Of a stretch of 23,881 bases of DNA, positions 1-8,964 are shown piece after piece. Source of the stretch: Candolleomyces eurysporus (taxonomy: Eukaryota; Basidiomycota; Agaricomycetes; Agaricales; Psathyrellaceae); assembly GCA_027579435.1 (NCBI GenBank), contig JANBPK010001333.1:1-23881 (forward strand), in the 5' to 3' direction. The first letter of the stretch is position 1; every line of letters begins with the position of its first letter. A program made the position numbers and the translations under genes. The notes under the pieces are model-generated. The model ran no database searches. It saw nothing but the letters and a program-made list of their open reading frames with translations, and had not been told where the DNA came from.

Positions 1-370
1 TGCCGAATTGGTCCCAGGTGCCATTCCAAGAACAAGACCGTACACATTCATGATAAAAAGGAGGTGAAGGAAGAGAGGGGGTGTATTGATTTTCAGCAGG
101 ATGGGGCACCTAGCCATACCACAAAGACAACTTTTGCTTGGTTCAAGAAGGCTCAGATCCCACCTGCTGAGCATCCGGCACAATCACCCGATGTCAACCC
201 AATTGAGCCAGTTTGGCACGACTTGAAGGAACGAATCCGTTCTCAGCACCATCCCAGAACTGTTGAAGGCCTTAAAGCACCGGTACGTGCTGCATGGAAC
301 TCACATCAACAAGATGCCTGAGTGCGTCGAGGCTCTCTTAGAGGCAAAGGGGGGTCATACTCGATTTTAA
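1..370 (+). mobile_element. Tc1/mariner-type transposase, C-terminal fragment with frame break
   Basis: The frame is open from base 1, so the gene is cut by the window edge. The visible part is the end of a DDE_3-type catalytic domain: QQDGAPSHTT carries the second catalytic Asp, and NPIEPVW carries the final Glu. Thirty-four residues lie between them, which is the DD34E spacing of Tc1-like elements. The first Asp and the DNA-binding domain lie outside the window. The frame from base 1 stops at 321, but a second frame (about 305-370) continues with KMPECVEALLEAKGGHTRF, the usual end of these transposases, so one indel near 290-305 breaks the gene. This copy is probably inactive. No terminal inverted repeat could be paired because the other end is missing. 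Family assignment is firm; the exact subfamily is not resolved. Confidence 0.87.
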
Positions 371-842
371 TGTACTATTCACAATCAATTTTACTCTGTG
401 CTACTACTCTATAATTCTCAAGATATTTCATTGAATAAGTATCAGGATATGACAAAGTATCGAGGAGGCAGTAGAACACGGGGGAACAAACTCAGCTGCC
501 ATCACTTTTGACACCCACGGGTATTTGATCCCAGCAGTCGCTCACAATCTAAAATTCCAGAGTACACCTCAGTCGTATTCTCAGATCCCGAGGCCATAGA
601 GAAGCGAGGTAGGGCTTGTATTCTCGATCGATATTGAAGCATTGTGCTGCGTCGGTCGGGGTATGGCGAGTTTCTGTCCTAATGGGACGCACAGGCCCAG
701 TTCCTTGGGTCGTGTCAGTGTCGCAGTCTGGTCGACATAAGGTTGCCTCGTTGCCTGCGGCTATTAAAAACCCTTTACAACCATATGATGAGCACCGTAA
801 CGCGCCCATTTCTCCTACGCCTTCGCTCTCGCCGTTCCCGTC
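371..842. other. Intergenic, no supported gene
   Basis: This stretch lies between the transposase remnant and the GTPase start. The first part is AT-rich, as expected for the 3' end of a Tc1-type element. Short overlapping reading frames on both strands at 549-932 show no family motif and conflict with the GTPase first exon. The GTPase promoter should lie here, but no clear TATA box was seen. Confidence 0.5.
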
Positions 843-1917
843 ATGCCCCCAGTATTCAGTCTCGACGATCTCCGAAGAGCAGGCACGATAAGACCTACCG
901 ATATCGTTATTCTGTGCGCCTTTCTCCTCCAAATGGATGTCAGATGAAGGGTTGCTGATATGAGATCCAGGATTATAAGCCCGACTGGCGCCGGAAAGAG
1001 TACTGTGAGGACAACATGCGACTCCATCTACCTTCAGCTCACTGACTCAATTAGTTTATAAATAATGTCCTTGGGAGATCGGAGGCACTAGTCACCCATG
1101 GCCTCTTATCCTGTACCATGCAGCTTGGGTACTACTTCATTGACGTGCCTAACAACTCGGGGTTGGCGAAGGCATTTGAAATTGGCGGCCAAAGAATCGT
1201 ACTAGTGGATACACCGGGCTTTAATCAGACGGATCTATCAGACTTGGAGGTTTTTCGCCGCATAGCTGTCCACCTTGCATTTTTGTGAGTCCTCGACATC
1301 CAAGGATTGAAAGCAACTTATATTCTGTGACTAGATACACTTCCGACATGAACATCGGAGGTACCATTTACATGTCTCGGGTTCACCGCAATATGCAGAG
1401 ATCGCAAAACGATTTCGAGCTCGAGGTGTTCCGAAAGTTTTGTGTGGATCAGGGTCTCTCCAACGCCATCCTTGCGACCACCGGATGGGATAGATGTTTG
1501 ACAGAAAGCGGCGAACCAAACTGGGGAACCTTGGACGCGCTTTGGGGCAACATAATCTCTGGATTGGCACCTCACACAAAGGCGGAAACGACGGCTCTAT
1601 GGGACACGAGAGAGTCCGCCTGGAATCTTATCANACTTGTCTTAACGCNGCGTGCGGAGTCCCGTATCGACGGCGCCGTACTAAACATTCAAAAGCAACC
1701 TGTCGATCAAGGCNAGAAACTCGAAGACACTGACAATNCNCAACGACTTCNTCCAAGATNGGAGGNGCTGCTCAAGGNATCAGGCTCGTNNCCAGCTCAA
1801 GCACTCAAGGACAAACGCGTGCCGCTGGGCACTCGTATCTTGAGTTCCCCGGGTTTTGTAAGTGTTTCGAACCACGATTTTGATATACTTTTTCACTGGC
1901 GTTCTTTACAGTCATGA
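843..1917 (+). CDS. P-loop GTPase (G-domain protein of the expanded Agaricomycete family)
   Basis: Model: exons 843-913, 971-1004, 1055-1284, 1335-1857 and 1912-1917, with GT...AG introns of 57, 50, 50 and 54 nt; 287 aa. Splicing joins RPTDIVIL to IISPTGAGKSTFIN, giving a perfect G1 P-loop (residues about 27-35). G3 is DTPGF (87-91) and the G4-like motif is TTGWD (160-164). The later ESAWNLI and LNIQKQPVDQG segments resemble the helical C-terminal part of these proteins. The likely role is GTP binding and hydrolysis, in a family related to AIG1/MMR_HSR1 G domains; the cellular function is unknown. Eleven Ns fall in exon 4 but do not break the frame. The last intron is in frame, so the stop at 1917 is the same with or without it. 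It lies 874 bp upstream of a NACHT gene on the same strand. Family assignment is strong; the last two exon borders are less certain. Confidence 0.86.
1634..1791. other. Cluster of ambiguous bases inside GTPase exon 4
   Basis: Eleven Ns occur at 1634, 1649, 1714, 1738, 1740, 1751, 1760, 1766, 1778, 1790 and 1791. They are not next to long homopolymers, unlike the other Ns in the window, and each keeps the reading frame. They look like substitution ambiguities, for example merged near-identical copies or mixed alleles, or simply low read quality. Confidence 0.8.
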
Positions 1918-2791
1918 GATCCAGGAAGAGTGTTGTATCCGTGCAAGCTACATCGAGTTCTTCATCGCTCCTAAATATCATTCCGTAATGTACTGTAGAC
2001 TCTAACGCGTATCCATGTTTCCTGGCCTTGAGTAGGCAAAGGTCTATCGAAGCTGTGGTACTGAGCGTGAGCTGGGGTTCCGTTCCAAGAGCTAAGATAC
2101 CCAGAAAGAATTCGACCCGCTGACTAGCCTCGACTGGGAGCGAGAATGGCCTGGTATACCGAGGCCAGAAAATACCTTTATAGCTTGGCGCGGAAGTGAG
2201 AGGCACGGTGGTGTTCAATGTTAGCAAAGACCGCATGGCAGCCCTGTAGAAACAGACGAAGCGGAGGTCGAGAACAAATCTTTAGTTGACGGGTGCAGCT
2301 GTGTAAATGTGTCATTGTGGTGGAATCTGGATAGATATTGATCGTGCATGATACAGAGCACAGAAAAGGGTACCTGTCTTGTAAGCACTGTTCTAAGTTG
2401 CCCGGGTCGGAGGCGTTGAAGGTGGCAGATCATGAAAACTGGTTTGTTGGGAAAGGGGCTTTTAAGATGCATCATTCATCAATCCATTCCGGATGAGTGG
2501 CAAAGAGAGAGAGCTCAAGCGTCTACTTCACGTTGTTTAATATAACTTGGTCACCCTAATTGCTCTTGTGGTGAACACTGGGTCATGAGAATGGATATGC
2601 AAGGGAGAGATGGACCCCTGGAAACCTAGATGAAGGCCAGGGTTGACTTTGAGGCCCGAGGCCTGGTGTCCGGACGGTTCCTTGCTCGATCGCAAATCTA
2701 TTTGCACCGCATGCGGCATGGACGCCTCGTGCCTGCTTGCCATCACACGGTCGTCTCTTGCTCCCTCCCCTCACCCTCCATCCCCTGCACA
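1918..2791. other. Intergenic between GTPase and NACHT gene, with one unassigned minus-strand frame
   Basis: A minus-strand frame is open from 2236 down to about 1805 (143 codons). It has protein-like composition in 2236-1915, with segments such as YKGIFWPRYTRPFSLPVEAS and EELDVACTDTTLFLDLM. It ends against a possible GTAAAG donor near 1912 and overlaps the 3' end of the GTPase gene on the other strand. No known family was recognised, no clean upstream exon could be joined, and it is not called as a gene. The rest (2237-2791) holds the NACHT promoter. The last 60 bases before its ATG are C/T-rich, a common feature of basidiomycete start regions. Confidence 0.35.
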
Positions 2792-5023
2792 ATGCCCCAA
2801 AAGTCCAAGAAACCCAGTTTCCTGTCTCGATTCCTCTCGTTGTTTCGCGGTCGCAGCGGCGGCAGCAGCTATGCTGTTGATGGCCGCACACACTCAGTCC
2901 CCGATTTATTGCTCCCTCCAGGCAGCTCGACCCCCCAATGCCACGAATCCCAGCCTCAAATCCGTCAATCCAGAAGCGAGAGCGAGGTAGTCGACTCCTC
3001 GCAACGTATGGCGGCCTCGATGCCTGACAATGAAGGTCATATCCAAGCGCCACAGCCAATGCCAGCATCTGGGGCACATGGCCCCACAACATCATTATTA
3101 TCGGGTGCCAGTAGATTTCAAATAGGAAATTTCCATGTAGTGAACAGCACAGGCGATAAGTCGATTGATGGTACGCCAATTCACTGGGACAACCGACGGA
3201 ATCATGACTAAATTATGTACCGACGCAGGCTGGGACCTGCTCTCGAACCACATTGCGCGCAACGCTCTACACAATTCCGACGCTCGATACGACGCTCCAA
3301 AATGCGATGAAGATACTCGTGTGGAGGTCACTGGAGAGATCATGGACTGGATTATGGATCGCGACGGACCCCAACGCTTGCTTTGTATGACGGGTGCCGC
3401 AGGATCAGGGAAGTCTGCATTGCAACAGACAACGGCCGAGAAATGCTTGGAGAACGGTATACTCGGATCTACATTCTTCTTTTTGGTTACGGATCCCACC
3501 CGCAATACAGTCAAGCGAGTCGTCCCCACCATCGCGTACCAATTGGGAAGAACGAATGATGCCCTCCGGCTATGTATCAAGTCTGCAGTCGAGAACGATC
3601 TTTTGATTTTCGATAAGTCGCTGCGGACGCAGATGACCACCCTTATCGCTGAGCCCTCGCAGCGATGTAAAAGCATGGGCACGGACCTCACCACACTCCC
3701 ACACGCCATTCTCATCGACGGCCTTGACGAATGCACGGGTGAAGATCGTCAGGCAGAACTTCTGACCGCTGTCAAGGAGTGCCTTCTCATCGACGGCCTC
3801 CCATTCCGCGTCTTCATCGCCAGCCGACCGGAGTGGGCTATTCGTACTGCGCTTGAACCTGGTGGAGATCTGTGGAAGGTGGCATACCGCATCCAACTCA
3901 GTGACCAGTACGACGCCTCTGCGGATATGCATCGATACCTGCAGAGGAGATTCGAACTCATCAGCCTACGCATCGGCGATCCTGAATGGTTCAGCGCGGG
4001 CCACATCGACACCCTGGTCCAAGCTGCGTCTGGGCAGTTCATTTACGTCGCCACGGCCTACAAGTACATATCGGAGCGTCGAGCTTCACCCGCGGAGAGG
4101 CTGAAGATCGTCCTCACCTGGACACCACACGAAGGACAAGCGACACGGCCATTTGCGGCACTTGACAAGCTTTACACCAACGTTTTGTTGGCCGCAAAGA
4201 ACGCGTATGAAGCTGTGGATAGCCATCATGAACGCGACTTTCTTCTACTGTTCAGGGTGCACCATGTTGGTGTTACTGGGTTTCGTTTGAAATATCGCAA
4301 GACCACTATGACACGACCTCCAGCAGGGCTTATCTCTGCGCTGCTGTGCCTGGAAACCCGGGCCGAAGAAACTCTAATCTCGGACCTCCATTCCCTTGTA
4401 GCTCTCGAAACGGGTCGTGGTGGTGATTTACCCCTACGCCTGTACCATAAATCCTTCTCCGACTTCTTGGAAGAAGAAAGTCGTGCAAAAGACTTGTTTG
4501 TACCGGAAGATCGGGTTTACACTCACCTCGCGAAGTGCTCTCTGCGACATATCACCGAATGTCCATTAGACTTTGACTCCCGTGCGTAATTCCTGTTTGA
4601 TCACCGACTGCGTTTACAACTCTCTGTTTTAGTACCGGCCAAGTGGGAGAAATTCCGTCTCCCTCCGCTTCATAGGCGTTCTCTGAAGGAAGCCATCGAG
4701 GACCTGCCGAGTTTCATGAGTAGCGCCACTGCTATTGATGATGAAGTCGTTAGCTTCACCGAGAACGGCGGATGGCAGAAAATCGACAGATTGTTGCCTC
4801 CGCTGTGCCGTTCGTACGGATGGTCTTCTAGATCGTTTGACGATTGGCTAGGCACTCTCCGTAGTTTTACTGATCACCTGAAAGTGAGTCGTTCTTGCTT
4901 GCGTCGAGGCAGCCTCTGACATCAGTTTTGTCGTACTTTTAGGCGCGAAGGCCTGACGCTGCTGCAGTTATAAGCGTGCTTGTCGAAAAGTGGGAAGAAT
5001 ATCACCACCCAGTGCCCATCTAG
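2792..5023 (+). CDS. NACHT-domain NTPase (fungal NLR-like STAND protein)
   Basis: Model: exons 2792-3170, 3229-4581, 4633-4883 and 4943-5023; introns of 58, 51 and 59 nt, the first with a TGACTAA branch site; 687 aa. The N-terminus (MPQKSKKPSFLSRFLSLFRG) is basic and amphipathic, followed by a Ser/Pro/Gln-rich linker. A short FQIGNFHVVNSTGD segment (109-122) lies just before GWDLLSNHIA, the typical entry to basidiomycete NACHT modules. Walker A is GAAGSGKS (182-189), Walker B is ILIDGLDE (287-294), and a downstream ASRPE motif lies around 324-328. YHKSFSDFLEEESR, typical of the winged-helix end of these proteins, is also present. No WD40, ankyrin or TPR repeats follow, so it lacks a classical sensor array. 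The likely role is an ATP/GTP-dependent signalling switch in non-self or stress sensing; ligand and effector are unknown. No frame break was found. Confidence 0.94.
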
Positions 5024-5075
5024 ATGAAAAGAGAACAAAATAATAGGCTATATTCAAATTCCCGTGTTTCGATTC

Positions 5076-5094
5076 CAGCCATCCGGGATGGCTG
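5076..5094. repeat. Perfect 8-bp hairpin 3' of the NACHT stop codon
   Basis: CAGCCATC (5076-5083) and GATGGCTG (5087-5094) are exact inverse complements around a CGG loop. It begins 53 bases after the NACHT stop, so it would fall in the 3' UTR. It may be a transcript stability or processing element, or chance. Confidence 0.6.
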
Positions 5095-5332
5095 TTCTCG
5101 TTTTTCGTGTTTTCTACGGTACAGGACACTGTAACTTATTAGCCAGATCATACTTTGACAACATGCACCTGTATGACTACGAGGCTTATACCTGTCAGTA
5201 TCCCTATTATCTGCATACTAAACCAAGTGAAATAGCATGGTAGGAAAACACTTGCGGCGGGCGGATGTGGTTGGATGGCAGCGCGCCTTACACATCTCAG
5301 TTCGGGAAAACCAGGTACGACACATGAATAGA

Positions 5333-5360
5333 TTCTTGACCATTCCTTCTTGACCATTCC
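5333..5360. repeat. Tandem direct repeat, two 14-bp units
   Basis: TTCTTGACCATTCC occurs twice back to back (5333-5346 and 5347-5360), followed by a diverged third start, TTCTTTGTCC. This is a minimal microsatellite-like duplication in intergenic DNA; no function is suggested. Confidence 0.85.
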
Positions 5361-5921
5361 TTCTTTGTCCTTCCCTCAATAACGGTTGACGATGCTGTTG
5401 GGAAGGCCGTCGCCCCGTACTACAAGCTACATTTTATATCCTAGCTTATGAACTTAAACCTCAACATATCTTGCTCTCTTCCAGTGATACGCACACTCTC
5501 GTAGCATGTACAGTCAAAGTGTCCCTTTCAGTGTCCTATAAGTCTTGCCTCGCTTCGCTACGGCTTCAAGAACCGAGACTACGACTCAAGTGTACTCGTA
5601 GAATGTTAGCTTGTGAAGCTTGAGCTTCGGTGTGCATCCCAAAGTATACGTGCCTCGTAGCTCATCTTTGGGAGACAATGCCACAAATGGCACAATAAGT
5701 TACGCACCTCCATGCCATGAGGGTCAAAGCTAATAAAATTTATCTCTCCGAGTCGGTGGTCAACTGCAGAAAGGACATCCTTGGAAAGCCTGGTCCAAGA
5801 GAGAGCTGCCAAGGAGTAAACATCTGTAAACTGATCGAGGACATATATGTTTATAGATACTAGGGGATAGGGGATGGGAGAAACACAACAAATAAAAAAG
5901 TCAAATAGTAGTATAGACGAA

Positions 5922-7700
5922 CTAGACTCGAGTTCGCTGTAAACTTCGGAACCTAGCCACATCTTGGTATGAATGGACGAGGTCTCGGACACCTTCCCAA
6001 AAGTTAACCTCCTCCGTATCGCCACCGCCTGTAACCGTCTCTACGATAGTTACAGTTGGGAACAGGACATCTAAATATCTTGCAATAGATATTATTCTCT
6101 TGATACCAGAGTGTCCACGAGGTCCACCGTCGATGGAGAGCATGGATAGTCGGGAGCTGAATTTCGTGATGTCGTTGATGTGAGGGAGGGGTTGTGTCCA
6201 ATCGATTGGCATGCTGAGAGACTCGAGTAGAGGATTACCTCCGACAATATCCTCCAATACACCTGGTCGAGGAATGAGGAGTTCGTCGTTTGATAATATT
6301 GTCAAGCGTGATGGACGGAGGGTCAGGTGCGTGAGATTGGGCAAATTGGGAAGGATATCGCAAATCTCGAAAAGGATGTTTCGCTTGGGGAAAGGGACGT
6401 CATAAATCTGGAGCTCACACAGCTGGGAGGCCTGGGATAGGGTCGAGATGAATTCTTGAGAATGGCGAAAGGCTGGATCTGTCCTGTAGGGGTCCAAGAG
6501 CTCAGGACAATGACTTGGCCCTTGGATGCCAAGTTCCGAACGNTTTTATTTGGAGTTTCTTCAGGTTTTTATTGCGCTCGAGGTAAATGCGGAGAGCATG
6601 TGGAAGTAGCAGGATCCTCGCTCTGTCCGTTGGGCGGAAGATGAGGTCCAACGTTTGAAGATTGCAGGGGAATATCCCTTTTGTCGCCACTGAGTACTGG
6701 ACGTACCCATCCCCGAAAATGGAGAGAGCATCGAGGTGCGGAAGCTCATGTGATGTCTGTAAGGCGCTCTGAATGTGCGATGATTGGATGTCGCTACTGG
6801 CGATATCGGGGAAGGCACTCTCATAGTCCACAATAAGCCGCTTCAGCCCTGGAATCCGGTTGAGAAATCGGAGGACTCCCGTGTTCAATGAAGGAAGTAC
6901 TGGTCCGCCAATGGTTAAGTCCTCGAGGCTTCGAATCTTGTCGAGATGCTCTGTTGCGCTACTCAGCAGTCGGGGTGATAATTGCAAGTCAAGGTGAAAG
7001 AGATGGTCTGCCTTCATGCAGAGATTCGTGATCGCAATGGAGACGAAAGCGAAGGACTCCGGATCGTTTTCAACATCAAGAATATGACATTCATCTAGTT
7101 GAGATGCGACGCTATTCAGCAGTGCGGAAGAGCCTGCGTTGGCCGATTGAATGATGAGGGTCTTCAGCCTTGAAAACAAAGGGTGTGGGCAAGATGGTAG
7201 GCTGTAAAGAAAAGCGAACCACGTCCCAAATCGTCGTATATCGCTTGTCAGCGACAGTTTTTTGATCCTGGATGAATAGATCGCGAAACGACCCCAAAAC
7301 TCCCCTCCGGAGAGGAACTGGTGGCAAATCAGAAAATCGTAACGTGTTTCGAAAAAGACTGACCTCGGGGTCTTTATTATCTTCCAATGACGGTAACATC
7401 CGAATGGAAGGCAAGAATGAGTCCATGACCTTCCAGAGCTGATCAATGGATGCGTGAAAGAAGACTCTGTCGACAGTCGCTAGTGGGACTAGCTGTCGCT
7501 TCCAGCCATAGTCTGAGTGAATTTCTTGAAGTGAATCTGCAAGAGTTTCTATGATCTTATTGACAAGCTCTTGAGTGCGTAACGTTCTCGCTGCCGCACT
7601 CTCGACGTTGTGGGTGTCTGATCAGGATCAAGATGAGATCGCGCTAGATGGATAGTGTAAGGACTGTACCTTCATGCAGTACCACAGACAAGGCATCCAT
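5922..7700 (-). CDS. F-box-like/leucine-rich protein, copy 1 of a local paralogue family
   Basis: Reading down from 7700: exons 7700-7670, 7617-7364 and 7317-5922, introns of 52 and 46 nt, about 559 aa. A degenerate F-box-like region covers residues about 24-72 (TQELVNKIIETL, then LVPLATVDRVFFHASIDQLW). After it come many short L-x-x-L strands resembling irregular leucine-rich repeats (for example LSSATEHLDKIRSLEDLTIG). The C-terminus (YLDVLFP ... LVHSYQDV) matches the other paralogues in the window. Intron 2 lies at the same place, after the F-box-like part, as in those copies. The single N at 6543 sits beside a T4 run. Leaving it out keeps one frame (SELGIQGPSHCPELLDPYR) to the stop; counting it breaks the protein, so it is probably a sequencing ambiguity. 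The likely role is substrate recognition in an SCF ubiquitin ligase; the target is unknown. Confidence 0.82.
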
Positions 7701-8424
7701 CGCAAAACACTGATTAGAATCACGGTAGCGTTGGGGGAACTTCCTTGCTTATCGTCCTGGGAGTTGCGGTTAAGGATGATCTTACACTAAGCGCCCATCA
7801 CAAAGTCCGAACTTTGGCTTTCTTTACAATGCCTGAAAGTGGAAGTCTCATTTTTACCATAGTGTCAATATATGGAGGTCTAGAGATCTAGAAGCGCGCC
7901 GGGCATGCCAGTGAATGTTGAATAGGAGAATAATTCGCCAACCTCAACGGGGTGAGTCAAACAGTGGTCTGGCGCGGTCAGATGCCTTGTCATGGAGCAA
8001 AATTGAGCAACCGCAGTGGTAGACAGACCTCCGAAGAAAGTGTCAATTGATGTTATACGCTGGTTCTCCGTGCCCTCGCCTGCCTGTGTATAACAGTGAC
8101 CGACGGTTGGCAAACATGCATCTAGAATGATACAGCAAAACTCACCGCGATGTCATCGTAGCCTCCTATGGGATCGGCCAGATGACTGTCGGCTCCACGA
8201 GTGTTCAACTTGAGCGTCTGTGCTCAACGCTCAGGCTCATGGCAGACTCATGCCAAACAGCGCCAATCACGTGTCGGCATGTAGGGATTGGTCAACTCAA
8301 CTTTAAGCTTTAGCTTTAACTGTCACGGATCGCTAATCGTCTCTTCCTCTGCTCAAAAAAAANCCAATCTTTTGAGTTTGGATACTGGTAACACCCTATC
8401 TTTGAGCGATCTGCTTCTCCACTC
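7701..8424. other. Divergent intergenic region, no supported gene
   Basis: Lies between the start of F-box-like copy 1 (minus) and the candidate exons before the GMC gene (plus). A minus-strand frame at 7880-8113 has no recognisable motif. A CCAAT pentamer occurs at 8364-8368 directly after an A-run and an N at 8363. It may hold two divergent promoters; nothing more specific is visible. Confidence 0.4.
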
Positions 8425-8955
8425 ATGCAGCTGTGTGTCTCTTCTCGAGATTCGGGCTTAAGCCGACCATTTTACCGAGTGAAAGAAGTCGAAGCCATCT
8501 CCAAAAGTTGGGTCAATCTTCTAATATGTCTTGATCACAGGACATCATAAATTGCGTATCACCGGTGAAAGAAGCAGCAATTGTTCTCAGAACTACCACC
8601 AAACCCTCCTGCCGAGCTTCGACGACTAATGTTCGGAACAATGTCAGCTCGTACATTCGGAAAATCCCTGTCCTTGTCGACGCTTGTCGAAACCTCATGA
8701 CTTCTCAAGGCTGGGAAACGTTACGGTGAGTCTTTCAATGCCCTTTCCCTTCTATTCTGCGTATACTTAGGCTAGGTCAGATACCCACGACGAATCCTGC
8801 GGGGAAACTTCCAATCCAGTATATCCGCTGTTACTCGTAATATCGCCATCTTCGAGATGAATTTCGTTAAAGCGGACGAGCGGTGGTGCTACATAGGGCA
8901 CCACATGCTAGCATTGCTGGTTTCTCTCTTCTTCGACTCAAGGCTCGCTCTCTGA
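8425..8955 (+). CDS. Tentative small spliced gene, unknown function
   Basis: Two consecutive exons, 8541-8725 and 8781-8955, keep one frame open across a canonical GTGAGT...CAG intron of 55 nt. They read for example SSYIRKIPVLVDACRNLM, GWETLRYPRRILRGNFQ and FVKADERWCYIGHHML. A first exon 8425-8478 starting at ATG can be joined in phase (62-nt intron, weak GTGAAA donor), giving about 137 aa. The stop falls only nine bases before the GMC ATG, so a real gene here would overlap the GMC 5' UTR and core promoter. It has no signal peptide and no known domain was recognised. It could be a gene relic or chance. Support is only the open spliced frame and its composition. Confidence 0.25.
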
Positions 8956-8964
8956 GTATCAACA

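Larger units (their letters stand above)
5024..5921. other. Intergenic between NACHT gene and first F-box-like gene (3' ends converge)
   Basis: Nothing with coding motifs was found. The stretch holds the 3' flanks of two convergent genes, a perfect hairpin shortly after the NACHT stop, and a two-unit tandem repeat, both listed separately. Short minus-strand frames at 5148-5357 and 5606-6025 look like chance; the second runs into the real downstream gene in another frame. Confidence 0.5.

Noticed and set aside
549..932. Minus-strand frame of 127 codons
   Set aside because: It overlaps the GTPase first exon on the other strand, has no domain-like pattern and no splice partners.
1858..1989. Longer GTPase C-terminus continuing through the last exon to 1989
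   Set aside because: It needs a different phase after the GTAAGT...TTTACAG intron; in the correct phase exon 5 reads Ser then stop at 1917.
3229..5023. Search for WD40, ankyrin or TPR repeats after the NACHT domain
   Set aside because: The remaining sequence shows no GH...WD spacing and no ankyrin or TPR helical repeat pattern; the protein ends at 687 aa.
5061..5094. TTCGATTCC resembling a tRNA T-loop / B box
   Set aside because: No T-stem pairs around it and no acceptor stem, anticodon arm or A box is present; the neighbouring stem is a simple hairpin.
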